64,000 bases of DNA. Source: Bacteroidota bacterium (GTDB lineage Bacteria; Bacteroidota; Bacteroidia; UKL13-3). The position numbers were made by a program, and so were the translations under genes. Location of the stretch: NCBI GenBank assembly GCA_947464275.1, contig CANHVU010000001.1, positions 186,993 to 250,992 on the forward strand. The letters run 5' to 3'. Under the pieces are notes generated by a model. The model had not been told where the DNA came from. It did no database searches and worked only from the letters and a program-made list of their open reading frames with translations. Positions 25,734-33,613 of the stretch are shown piece by piece (positions within the stretch are counted from its first letter, which is position 1; the number at the start of each line of letters is the position of its first letter).

Positions 25734-25741
25734 TATGTTTG
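25734..25741 (+). promoter_or_regulatory. ppa -7 promoter box
   Basis: TATGTTTG fits TAnnTTTG, 18 bases upstream of the ppa start. No clear -33 TTTG was seen. Confidence 0.5.
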
Positions 25742-25759
25742 TATTAAATAAATATAAAT

Positions 25760-26305
25760 ATGTCAAATTTTAATCCATGGCACGATGTAAGTTTTGGTGA
25801 TGATGCTCCCAATAACGTAACTGCAATTATTGAAATACCTAAAGGAAGTAAAGGTAAGTTTGAGCTTGATAAAGATAGTGGAATGTTAAAATTGGATAGG
25901 GTTTTATTTTCTGCCGTTCATTATCCAGCCAATTATGGCTTTATTCCTCAAACTTATTGTGGCGACAAAGATCCGTTGGATATTTTGGTAATTACCTCTA
26001 TTGAGTTACCTCAGCTATGTTTAATTGATGCCAAGGTAATTGGTGTAATGCGAATGGTAGACCAAGGCGAAGCTGATGATAAAATTATTGCGGTTGCTCA
26101 AAACGATATGTCGGTTAATTATATGAACGATATAAAAGAACTTCCTCCACACACCTTAACAGAAATGCGAAGATTTTTTGAGGACTACAAAAAATTGGAA
26201 AATAAGGAAGTTAAAGTGGAAGATTTTTTAGGAAGAGAAGAAGCTTTGAGGATTATAGAGGAAAGTATTGTTTTATACAGAGAAACTTTTTTACCGCATA
26301 AATAG
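25760..26305 (+). CDS. ppa: Inorganic pyrophosphatase (family I)
   Basis: Soluble enzyme hydrolysing pyrophosphate to phosphate, pulling biosynthetic reactions forward. At 181 residues it has family I length. Conserved elements are [30 protein letters not shown] and the metal-binding [11 protein letters not shown] (D-x-D-P-x-D), then [21 protein letters not shown]. It has its own promoter and stands between yidD and the sigma factor. Confidence 0.95.
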   Translation: MSNFNPWHDVSFGDDAPNNVTAIIEIPKGSKGKFELDKDSGMLKLDRVLFSAVHYPANYGFIPQTYCGDKDPLDILVITSIELPQLCLIDAKVIGVMRMVDQGEADDKIIAVAQNDMSVNYMNDIKELPPHTLTEMRRFFEDYKKLENKEVKVEDFLGREEALRIIEESIVLYRETFLPHK

Positions 26306-26384
26306 AAATTATTAAATTTATTATCATTGCATTCCTAAATACATAAACCTGAAATTAATACATAAATATAGAACAGAGGAAACG

Positions 26385-26906
26385 TTGGTAGCTGCTTTAA
26401 AAGCTAAAAGTAGGGATGCGTTCGATTATTTGTATGATAATTATAATGAAGCTCTTTTTGGTGTTATTAATCGCATTGTTCAATCTGATGAAATTGCAAA
26501 TGACATTCTACAGGAATCGTTTGTAAAAATTTGGAAAAACCTTGACTCTTATTCTAGTGAAAAAGGAAGTATTTACACTTGGATGTTAAATATTTGTCGG
26601 AATTTGGCAATTGATACAGTGAGATCTAAGGCCTACAAAAATGAAACACAAAACCAAAGTGTTGAGGATTCCGTAAATGATATAGACAAGTCAACACAAG
26701 TTTTTGGTAAAGAAGATTTTATTGGTTTAAAAAAGGTTATTGATAAATTAAGACCAGAATACATTGAATTAATTAATAAAATTTATTTTGAAGGATATAC
26801 ACACGATGAGGTTTCGAAGCATTTTGAAATTCCTTTGGGTACAGTAAAAACAAGAATTAGAGCGGCCATTTTACAATTAAGGGAGGCTTTGAAAGAAAAT
26901 GAATAA
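26385..26906 (+). CDS. ECF-type RNA polymerase sigma factor
   Basis: Region 2 (about 15-80) contains FDYLYDNYNEALFGVI and the DILQESFVKIW core with GSIYTWMLNICRNLAID. Region 4 (about 120-170) contains LRPEYIELINKIYFEGYTHDEVSKHF and a helix-turn-helix ending GTVKTRIRAAIL. The track's start is a TTG. The frame stays open upstream and reads KLIHKYRTEETLVAALKAK, which resembles the usual N-terminus of such factors, so a non-standard start (CTG at 26349) is possible. It overlaps the next gene, its likely anti-sigma, by eight bases. A -7-like TATCATTG lies at 26322-26329. Its target promoters are unknown. Confidence 0.9.
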   Translation: MVAALKAKSRDAFDYLYDNYNEALFGVINRIVQSDEIANDILQESFVKIWKNLDSYSSEKGSIYTWMLNICRNLAIDTVRSKAYKNETQNQSVEDSVNDIDKSTQVFGKEDFIGLKKVIDKLRPEYIELINKIYFEGYTHDEVSKHFEIPLGTVKTRIRAAILQLREALKENE

Positions 26907-27705
26907 GCAGGATTACATAGAAAGTGGAATTTTAGAAAGCTATGCGTTAGGCATTTGTAGTGATGCTGAAAAAGCAGAGGTAGAGAAAATTTGTGCTGAA
27001 AATGCTGATATTAAAGCAGAGCTTTTAGCTGTTCAATCTGCAGTGTTCTCTTATGGTCAATTACATCAAGCCAAGCCTAAAGCTAGTATGAAAGCTAATT
27101 TGTTGAATCAATTAGATTTTGCAGAACCAATTGAAACAGTTAAGCAAGCGGATAAAATTATTCCAATTCAAACTAAAAAATATCCTTTTGCAGTAGCGGC
27201 ATCGCTCACTTTATTTGGTTTAAGTTTAATTGGAAATTATGTTACTTATACTAAATATCAAGAGGCTAATGAAAAAATTACTGCATTAAATGCTGAAAAA
27301 ACATCATTGGCAAATAATTATAAAAAAAACCAAGTAAGATTAGAAACATTACAAGCAGACTTATTGATTACGAGCAATCCTAATGTTCAAAAAGTAATAT
27401 TAAAAGGTGTTGAAAAATCGCCTGAAAGCCTAGTAATGGTTTATTGGAATAAGGAATCGAAAGAAGTTTTTATGGAAGTAAAAAACCTTCCAACTGCCAG
27501 TGCAGGAAAACAATACCAGCTTTGGGCTATAGTGGACGGAAAGCCAGTTAATGCTGGAATCATAATTGAAAACAACGCGGATTCTAGTTTTATAAAAATG
27601 AATAGTTTTGAAACGGCACAAGCTTTTGCTATAACTCTAGAAAATGAAGGCGGAAGCGAAAACCCAACACTTACGGAAATGTATGTATTGGGTGCAACTT
27701 TATAA
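26899..27705 (+). CDS. Anti-sigma factor (RskA-like)
   Basis: A 268-residue membrane protein. The cytoplasmic N-terminus (about 1-80) resembles an anti-sigma domain without the zinc motif (ESYALGICSDAEKAEVEKI). One membrane helix follows (about 95-115, FAVAASLTLFGLSLIGNYV). After a short coiled coil, the C-terminal RskA-like domain (about 165-268) has VYWNKESKEVFMEVKNLP and KQYQLWAIVDGKPVNAG. It should hold the overlapping ECF sigma inactive at the inner membrane until an envelope signal arrives. The signal cannot be read from the sequence. Confidence 0.88.
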   Translation: MNKQDYIESGILESYALGICSDAEKAEVEKICAENADIKAELLAVQSAVFSYGQLHQAKPKASMKANLLNQLDFAEPIETVKQADKIIPIQTKKYPFAVAASLTLFGLSLIGNYVTYTKYQEANEKITALNAEKTSLANNYKKNQVRLETLQADLLITSNPNVQKVILKGVEKSPESLVMVYWNKESKEVFMEVKNLPTASAGKQYQLWAIVDGKPVNAGIIIENNADSSFIKMNSFETAQAFAITLENEGGSENPTLTEMYVLGATL

Positions 27706-27754
27706 AAAATTCCTTTCGTTTCAACAAGCACAACGCCCTAAATTATTTAATAAA

Positions 27755-27786
27755 AAAGCCGATACAATTTTACTTGTAACGGCTTT
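27755..27786 (+). terminator. Terminator of the sigma/anti-sigma operon
   Basis: AAAGCCG and CGGCTTT enclose a second short stem (ACAA with TTGT) across a symmetric internal loop, with T-rich flanks. It also lies just past the stop of the convergent globin lipoprotein gene and may serve both. Confidence 0.7.
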
Positions 27787-27808
27787 ATTCATTTATAAAA
27801 AGCAATAC

Positions 27809-28387
27809 TTATTTTTGAACAATATCGCCTTGAGTGGTATAAAGCAATGCTACCAAATCGTCAACCAAAGCTTTGTTATTAGCCGAAGTAACACCATTTT
27901 GAGCTAAACCCGTTCCAATATCACCAACAAATTTATCAAAATCAGCTTTATCTATTTTTTGAGCAATTCTATTATGTTGAGCAGGATCATGAGCAGCCTT
28001 CATACTTTTGCCTGTGTAAGCATAACCACTGTTTTTTGAACCAGTTGCGGTACACATAAAATCTGTAAAGTTTTTACTTAACGCAGTTAAACCAGTAGTA
28101 TTCGACATGCCTAATTCGGCAAATAAAACTGGAAAATATTTTGCCATTTGTGGATCAGCAGCTATTACAAAAATAGAACTGTCAACTACTGCCCTGAGCG
28201 TTAGTCTGCCTGCCTCAATCATTTTTCCTGAATTTGCAGGGTCGTTAACCATGGTTGTGCCGCCTACTCTTTCGTAAAGTGATGGTGTAGGAGTAACCGT
28301 TTTTGTTGTTTCATCTTTTGAACAAGATGAATACATAAATGAAGCAGTAATTAAACCTGCTGTAAGAAATAATACACGTTTTTTCAT
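27809..28387 (-). CDS. Lipoprotein carrying a truncated-haemoglobin-like domain
   Basis: A 192-residue lipoprotein, cysteine at position 22, followed by CSKDE, which fits the K-(D/E)2 type of Bacteroidota surface lipoprotein export signal. The mature part follows the 2/2 globin pattern: SLYERVGGTTMV, then VVDSSIFVIAADPQMAKYF, then FTDFMCTATG with YTGKSMKAAHDP (candidate proximal haem His in MKAAH), then FDKFVGDIGTGL and a final helix. Normal truncated globins are cytoplasmic, so an exported lipid-anchored form is unusual. Haem and oxygen or NO binding are inferred. It follows a membrane protein gene by 24 bases and is probably co-transcribed with it. Confidence 0.7.
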   Translation of the reverse strand: MKKRVLFLTAGLITASFMYSSCSKDETTKTVTPTPSLYERVGGTTMVNDPANSGKMIEAGRLTLRAVVDSSIFVIAADPQMAKYFPVLFAELGMSNTTGLTALSKNFTDFMCTATGSKNSGYAYTGKSMKAAHDPAQHNRIAQKIDKADFDKFVGDIGTGLAQNGVTSANNKALVDDLVALLYTTQGDIVQK

Positions 28388-28411
28388 AATTTTTAGTTGA
28401 TATTTTAGTTG

Positions 28412-28846
28412 TTAATATTTTGATATGTAAGCAGCTATTTTATAGCTTAATGAGGTTTTATCGGTTCCAATTGGGCAACCAGATTGGGCATTAGTTTCGT
28501 TAACCACATACCTAACTGCCTTGTAATTGCCAAAGGCAATCAATTTATTATAAACGTTAAATGAGTTTTGCTTTCCAACCAAATAAGAATATACCAGGAT
28601 ATCATTGTCTAAGTTAAAATACGAGTTTTCCACACCAGATAGTCCATTTACAAAAGCCCTTATTTTATCGGCCTCTTGGGTATCAATATTTTGTTTAAAA
28701 TCAATTCTACTTAATTGTCTTACTCTTTCATCTTGGTTTTTACTTATGCGTGTAACCAAATAAATATGTGTGACCAGAACAGCTATAAACACCAAAAATG
28801 CGGAACCAGACCAAATTAATAATTTAAAAAATTTACCTTTTTTCAT
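28412..28846 (-). CDS. Membrane-anchored protein with HMA-like fold, unknown function
   Basis: A 144-residue protein with one N-terminal membrane helix (about 8-32, LLIWSGSAFLVFIAVLVTHIYLV). The outer domain's predicted order beta-alpha-beta-beta-alpha-beta resembles a heavy-metal-associated (ferredoxin-like) domain: SRIDFKQNI, then DTQEADKIRAFVNGLSGV, then DILVYSYLVG, then KAVRYVV. The metal-binding CxxC is absent. Only one cysteine is present in the mature part (SGCPIGT). It precedes the globin-like lipoprotein gene by 24 bases. I do not recognise a named family. Confidence 0.5.
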   Translation of the reverse strand: MKKGKFFKLLIWSGSAFLVFIAVLVTHIYLVTRISKNQDERVRQLSRIDFKQNIDTQEADKIRAFVNGLSGVENSYFNLDNDILVYSYLVGKQNSFNVYNKLIAFGNYKAVRYVVNETNAQSGCPIGTDKTSLSYKIAAYISKY

Positions 28847-28869
28847 AATTTTATTTTTTTGTTTGACTC

Positions 28870-28881
28870 ATTTACGTAAAT
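28870..28881. promoter_or_regulatory. 12-bp palindrome upstream of the membrane/globin pair
   Basis: ATTTACGTAAAT is a perfect palindrome 24 bases upstream of the 28846 start codon. It could be an operator, but a single AT-rich palindrome is weak evidence. Confidence 0.3.
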
Positions 28882-28991
28882 AAAATATTGTTGGATTTTG
28901 GTAAATAAATAAATTAGCCGAAAAACAGGTTTTAGTTATTCAAAAAATTGTTATTCAATAAAATATAATTTGTTCAAAAGGGTTTAAAACA

Positions 28992-29019
28992 AAAAAACCG
29001 CTATACATAGCGGTTTTTT
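28992..29019 (-). terminator. Terminator between two minus-strand lipoprotein units
   Basis: AAAAAACCGCTA and TAGCGGTTTTTT form a 12-bp perfect stem with a four-base loop. It lies downstream of the 29060-29458 gene and separates it from the membrane/globin pair. Confidence 0.85.
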
Positions 29020-29059
29020 GTTGTGAGTAAATAATATAGTTTCTAAACTTAAAAAATAC

Positions 29060-29458
29060 TTATTCTAAAGTTGCTTTCGAAGTAGATGTTTCAGCCAACT
29101 TACTTATTCCTTTATAATAATGAAATGCAATTTGACCCATTTTTACAAATATTTTAGTTTCAACGCTAAAAGTATCTCCAGGGTTTTGGGCCATTACTAT
29201 TGCTGAAACTTCAATCGGTCTGGGTTTAGGTGCTTTATTTACAATGATTATTTCCCAACCACTTGGTTTATCGGTTACATTTACCTTTTGATTGTTTTCA
29301 TCTAAGTAATAACCGCTCCAATTTTGTGCATTGGTGGTGTTTACTACATACCTAATGCTATCTGTTGCGTTACTATTGCCATTAGTTGTTGTTGAACTTT
29401 CTTTACTGCAAGCCCACAAGCTACTTGAAATGATTAACAGTGCTATAAATTTTTTCAT
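29060..29458 (-). CDS. Small lipoprotein, possibly MmpS-like fold
   Basis: A 132-residue lipoprotein with a signal peptide and lipobox (SSLWAC, Cys17) and a Ser/Thr/Asn-rich linker. A single small beta domain follows, with strands around IRYVVNTTNAQNWSGYYLD, a KPSGWEIIIVNK middle and VETKIFVKMGQIAFHYY. The order and the central Pro-Trp region resemble MmpS-type accessory domains, judged by eye. Function unknown. It has its own terminator. Confidence 0.5.
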   Translation of the reverse strand: MKKFIALLIISSSLWACSKESSTTTNGNSNATDSIRYVVNTTNAQNWSGYYLDENNQKVNVTDKPSGWEIIIVNKAPKPRPIEVSAIVMAQNPGDTFSVETKIFVKMGQIAFHYYKGISKLAETSTSKATLE

Positions 29459-29541
29459 ACTATAATTTTTAACTGGACAATATTATGAAACCTGCGTAAA
29501 ATTATTTTTAAAACAAATTCACAAAACAGCTCGTTTCGATA

Positions 29542-30279
29542 ATGAATAACAACAAATTAATACACCAAAAGATGAGTTTTTTAACAGCTGAGTGGAACGA
29601 TTTACTAATGATTAATTATAAAATTGATGGTAAAATATTAGAAAAATATGTTCCTAAAGGAACTGAGTTAGATTTATGGAACAATAACTGTTACGTTAGT
29701 TTAATAGGTTTTATGTTTGAAAATGTAAAAATGTTAGGAGTAAAAGTTCCTTTTCATGTAAATTTTGAAGAAGTAAATTTAAGGTTTTATGTAAAAAAAC
29801 TAGAGGATGGAAAATGGAAAAGGGGTGTGGTTTTTATAAAAGAAATTGTGCCCAAATATGCCATTTCGTGGGTAGCTAATTTGTTGTATAACGAGCATTA
29901 TGAAACACGACTCATGCGCCATAAAAATGAAAAGTCGCAGTTAAGTAACTCCTTTTCATATAAATGGAAGAAAGGAAATAAGTGGCACGAAATTGCAGCG
30001 GAAACGGCTACGGATATTTTACCTATAGAAATTGGTTCGGAAGCGGAATTTATAACAGAACATTATTTTGGCTATACCAAGTACAATGAGATAAAAACCA
30101 TTGAGTACGAAGTAACTCACCCAAAATGGAATCAATATAAATTGATAGATTATAAAGTGGATGTAGATTTTGCTTCGGTTTATGGAAATGATTTTGCATT
30201 TTTACAAAACCAAAAACCCGATTCGGCTTTTGTGGCAATTGGTTCGCCTATTACCATTGAACCTAAAAAAACGTTTTGA
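29542..30279 (+). CDS. DUF2071 (YqjF-like) protein
   Basis: A 245-residue cytoplasmic protein of the DUF2071 family, which has an acetoacetate-decarboxylase-like fold and no established activity. Typical segments are MSFLTAEWNDLLMINYKID near the start, GFMFENVKMLGVKVPFHVNF, LRFYV with RGVVFIKEIVP, and EHYFGYTKY. It ends four bases before the start of the M50-like protease gene and is likely co-transcribed with it. Confidence 0.8.
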   Translation: MNNNKLIHQKMSFLTAEWNDLLMINYKIDGKILEKYVPKGTELDLWNNNCYVSLIGFMFENVKMLGVKVPFHVNFEEVNLRFYVKKLEDGKWKRGVVFIKEIVPKYAISWVANLLYNEHYETRLMRHKNEKSQLSNSFSYKWKKGNKWHEIAAETATDILPIEIGSEAEFITEHYFGYTKYNEIKTIEYEVTHPKWNQYKLIDYKVDVDFASVYGNDFAFLQNQKPDSAFVAIGSPITIEPKKTF

Positions 30280-30283
30280 TGAA

Positions 30284-30994
30284 ATGAATTTAAGACTTTT
30301 CCTTTTTTTAGCAGTTAGCTTTATGTTATTTACTGTGTTTGGAACATTGTCGCACGAGTTTGGGCACTTTGCTGTTGCAAGGTTTTTGGGCTATCCGGCT
30401 AAAATAAGTTATGGTAGTACTTATAATTCTGATGCTAACATTCGTGCTCAATATGATAACATCATGAAAAAAAATGAAAAGGAATATAAAGCAGATTTAG
30501 CCTATCCGGGTAAGGAGAAATTTGAATTAGAAGTTTCAAAATTTAAGGCAAATCATATATTTATCATTCTTGGTGGTCCGGTTCAAACGTTGTTTACAAG
30601 CATTATAGCTTTTATATTCATATTGATAAACATTGACGTATTTAGGAACCAAAATAATTTGGGTTTTAGCAAATGGCTTTTGGTGTTTTTTGCTTTGTTT
30701 AGCTTAAGGCAACCTGCAAATTTGTTTACAGGAATTATTGGACATTTAATTACGGGTAAGTTTTCAAATGCTAACGATGAAGCCAAAATTGATTTTCTTT
30801 TAGCATTACCACCATTTACCAGTTCTATCATAACTAGCCTTTTAGGTTTAAGTATTTTTGCTTTTATCTTTTTTAAAGTTATTCCAAAACCTGTTAGAAT
30901 TACCTTTGCTGCTGCTGGTTTGGTGGGTGGTGTATTCGGTTTTTATTTGTGGTTTTATGTTTTAGGCTCAATTTTATTACCAATTTATTACTAA
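30284..30994 (+). CDS. M50-like membrane zinc metalloprotease
   Basis: A 236-residue integral membrane protein. I start at the ATG at 30284, just after the DUF2071 stop; the ORF track begins at a TTG inside that gene. The first membrane helix carries HEFGH (LSHEFGHFAVARFLG), the zinc-binding HExxH of site-2-type proteases. A hydrophilic insert (about 45-85) and four further hydrophobic segments follow, including an ILGGPVQTLFTSIIAF element. No clear NPDG motif was seen, so activity and membership in M50 proper are uncertain. Confidence 0.65.
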   Translation: MNLRLFLFLAVSFMLFTVFGTLSHEFGHFAVARFLGYPAKISYGSTYNSDANIRAQYDNIMKKNEKEYKADLAYPGKEKFELEVSKFKANHIFIILGGPVQTLFTSIIAFIFILINIDVFRNQNNLGFSKWLLVFFALFSLRQPANLFTGIIGHLITGKFSNANDEAKIDFLLALPPFTSSIITSLLGLSIFAFIFFKVIPKPVRITFAAAGLVGGVFGFYLWFYVLGSILLPIYY

Positions 30995-31001
30995 CTGTTA
31001 C

Positions 31002-31013
31002 TGATAATTATCA
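31002..31013 (+). promoter_or_regulatory. CRP/FNR-like palindrome upstream of the TPP riboswitch
   Basis: TGATAATTATCA is a perfect 12-bp palindrome within CTGATAATTATCAA, nine of ten positions of the FNR half-sites TTGAT-N4-ATCAA. Its centre is about 42 bases upstream of the predicted transcription start, where class II activators bind. Confidence 0.35.
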
Positions 31014-31049
31014 ATCATCAGCAACGGACAATTCATTTAATATTGCAAT

Positions 31050-31132
31050 GTCTTTAGGGGTGGCTGTGTAATAATGGCCTGAGATTACACCCTCTGAACC
31101 TGATCGAGGTAATGCTCGCGAAGGGAATAGAC
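31050..31132 (+). promoter_or_regulatory. TPP (thiamine pyrophosphate) riboswitch
   Basis: The conserved THI-box elements are in order: GGGGTGGCT, CCTGAGATTACACCC, TCTGAACCTGATC, GAGGTAATGCTCGCG and AAGGGA, closed by a P1 stem (GTCT with AGAC). A -7-like box (TAATATTG, 31038-31045) lies directly upstream, so the RNA should begin at the aptamer. It controls the TonB-dependent receptor 134 bases downstream. No clear intrinsic terminator was seen in the gap, so the mode of control (translation or termination) is unresolved. Confidence 0.95.
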
Positions 31133-31265
31133 CACCAATGCATTTTTTATTATTTAGCTAGCCACAAAAGTGCATTTTGGGTTTTTCATTCAGAGTTAGA
31201 TAAACAATTTATAGCCACTAACAGCCCCTGTTTTTGGTTTTGTTTAATCTTTCAACTTAACAAAA

Positions 31266-33446
31266 ATGTTAAAAAAATTTATTGCCGCAGGCACATTTAT
31301 GGCTATAAGCCAAATGATCTCTGCACAAACCGACAGTTTAAAAACTAAAACTGATCTTCAAGAAGTAGTTGTTATGGGCACAAAAGCCCAAGCCAACAAT
31401 CCAATTACATTTCAAAATTTAAACAAAAAGGAAATTGACAAGCAAAACTTTGGTCAAGATTTGCCTTTTTTATTGAACTTAACACCTTCAACTGTAATCA
31501 GTTCTGATGCTGGAGGAGGCGTGGGTTACACAGGTATTAGAATTAGGGGAACTGACCCAACACGAACCAATGTAACTATCAATGGAGTTCCAATTAATGA
31601 TGCAGAAAGCCATGGAATGTATTGGGTTAATATGCCCGATATGGCATCATCATCACAAAATATTCAGGTTCAGCGTGGGGTAGGAACATCGAGTAATGGA
31701 GCAGGTGCCTTTGGTGCTAGTATCAACGTACAAACTGATGGTTTAAACCCAAATGCTTATGCCGAAATATCGAGTGGTTATGGTTCATTTAATACTTGGA
31801 AAAATACAGTAAAAGCTGGTTCAGGATTGTTAACAAACAATTGGGCATTTGATGCACGATTATCAAAAATTACAAGTGATGGATTTATAGACCGCGCAAG
31901 TTCTGATTTAAAATCGTTTTTTGTTTCGGCTGCGCATTACGGTAAAAAAAGTATTTTTAAAGTAAACGTGTTTTCTGGCAAGGAAAAAACATATCAAGCT
32001 TGGAATGGTGTTTCTGAAGATTTGTTAAAAGCTGGAAACCGAACTCACAACGATTTTACTTATCCTAATCAAACCGATAATTACCAGCAGGATTATTATC
32101 AAATGTTTTATACTTACCAATTCAATAAACACATAAAAGCAAATGTGGGATTGCATTACACTTATGGCCGTGGTTATTATGAAGAGTATAGAGAAGGAGA
32201 TGAATTTAGTGCCTATAAATTGAAAGATACTTTATTTGTGTTAAATAATAATGTTATTGATACAGTAACAAAGGGTAATTTTGTGCGCAGACGTTGGTTA
32301 GATAATGATTTTTATGGAGCAATTTTTTCGTTTGTTTATGAAAAAAACAAATTAAATGTAACTGTTGGCGGTGGTGTTAATCAATATGATGGCCGTCATT
32401 ATGGCGAATTAATTTGGAGCCAATATGCCATGGGTGGAAGCATTAACCAACATTTTTATGATGGAAAATCGAACAAAACAGATTACAATATTTATGTAAA
32501 AACTACTTATAAACTTACCGAAAAGTTAGATGGATTTGTAGATTTACAAGAACGTGTAATCAATTACAAAACAAGTGGTGAAGATTTTAGTGGAGGCAGC
32601 TATGCTCCTTACAATATTAATTTAAACTTTAACTTTTTTAATCCCAAAGCTGGTTTAACCTATTCAGTCCAAAAAAATGCAAACGTTTATGCTTATGTAG
32701 GCGTTGCCAATAAGGAACCTGTGCGAAGCGACATTATTCAAGCAAGTGCTACAAGCTTACCAAAATCGGAGCAGTTAATTAATTATGAGTTTGGTTTTAG
32801 AAAAAATTGGAAAAAATCGGCCTTTAGCGCAAATATTTATTATATGGATTATAAAGATCAATTGATTACCACGGGTCAAATAAATGATGTGGGTGCTTAT
32901 AATCGTGTAAATGTGCCAAATAGCTATCGTGCAGGTGTTGAACTTACCGCAGGTTTGCAGTTGATTAAAAACTTAAAATGGCAAACTACTTTTACTTATA
33001 GCCAAAATAAGATAAAAGAATTTACTGAATTTGTAGATGATTGGGATAACGGAGGACAAATTCAAACCCAACATAAAGATGTAAGCATTGCATTTTCTCC
33101 GAATTTAATTGGCTCTTCTATTTTTACTTACTCGCCATTTGCAAAATTTGATATTGATTTAATTTCGAAATATGTAGGTAAACAATACTTAGATAATACT
33201 GAAAATGAAAACCGTAAAATTAATGCATTTTTTGTGAACGATATTAGAGTAACTTATGGTTTAACAGTAAAAGGAATGTTTAAATACATTGGCCTAGGCT
33301 TACAAGTAAATAATATTTTTAACGAAAAATATGCGCCTAATGGTTATACTTTCAGTGGTTATAGTGGAGGCGTTCGAGGTGATTACAACTATTATTATCC
33401 TCAAGCAGGAACAAACTTTTTAACCAATTTGGTTTTAAAATTTTAG
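31266..33446 (+). CDS. TonB-dependent outer-membrane receptor, probably for thiamine
   Basis: A 726-residue outer-membrane active transporter energised by TonB-ExbBD. It has a signal peptide (about 1-22, ISAQ), a plug domain (about 30-160: LQEVVVMGTKAQANN with GIRIRGTDPTRTNVTINGVP and VQRGVGTSSNGAGAFG) and a 22-strand-type barrel closing in FLTNLVLKF, with terminal Phe. The N-terminal carboxypeptidase-like domain and SusD partner common in this phylum are absent. The TPP riboswitch upstream indicates thiamine or a precursor as substrate, in line with predicted thiamine-regulated outer-membrane receptors in Bacteroidota. No inner-membrane permease gene is adjacent. Confidence 0.9.
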   Translation: MLKKFIAAGTFMAISQMISAQTDSLKTKTDLQEVVVMGTKAQANNPITFQNLNKKEIDKQNFGQDLPFLLNLTPSTVISSDAGGGVGYTGIRIRGTDPTRTNVTINGVPINDAESHGMYWVNMPDMASSSQNIQVQRGVGTSSNGAGAFGASINVQTDGLNPNAYAEISSGYGSFNTWKNTVKAGSGLLTNNWAFDARLSKITSDGFIDRASSDLKSFFVSAAHYGKKSIFKVNVFSGKEKTYQAWNGVSEDLLKAGNRTHNDFTYPNQTDNYQQDYYQMFYTYQFNKHIKANVGLHYTYGRGYYEEYREGDEFSAYKLKDTLFVLNNNVIDTVTKGNFVRRRWLDNDFYGAIFSFVYEKNKLNVTVGGGVNQYDGRHYGELIWSQYAMGGSINQHFYDGKSNKTDYNIYVKTTYKLTEKLDGFVDLQERVINYKTSGEDFSGGSYAPYNINLNFNFFNPKAGLTYSVQKNANVYAYVGVANKEPVRSDIIQASATSLPKSEQLINYEFGFRKNWKKSAFSANIYYMDYKDQLITTGQINDVGAYNRVNVPNSYRAGVELTAGLQLIKNLKWQTTFTYSQNKIKEFTEFVDDWDNGGQIQTQHKDVSIAFSPNLIGSSIFTYSPFAKFDIDLISKYVGKQYLDNTENENRKINAFFVNDIRVTYGLTVKGMFKYIGLGLQVNNIFNEKYAPNGYTFSGYSGGVRGDYNYYYPQAGTNFLTNLVLKF

Positions 33447-33466
33447 TTTAGCATTAAATAATAAAA

Positions 33467-33504
33467 ACAAAAGGTCATTAGGAAAATTTCTAATGACCTT
33501 TTGT
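33467..33504 (+). terminator. Terminator of the TonB receptor gene
   Basis: ACAAAAGGTCATTAG and CTAATGACCTTTTGT form a perfect 15-bp stem with an eight-base loop and A/T flanks. Confidence 0.85.
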
Positions 33505-33613
33505 GTTAAGCTATCGAAACTATATTATTTTTATGCGAATAATTAGGAATTTGATTACTTATAATTAGTTAAAATTTTTATTAATTGCTTTGAAAATAAC
33601 GCAATTAAAATAA

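Noticed and set aside
31112-31348. 78-residue ORF between the riboswitch and the receptor
   Set aside because: It starts inside the TPP aptamer and runs out of frame into the receptor gene; no recognisable protein.
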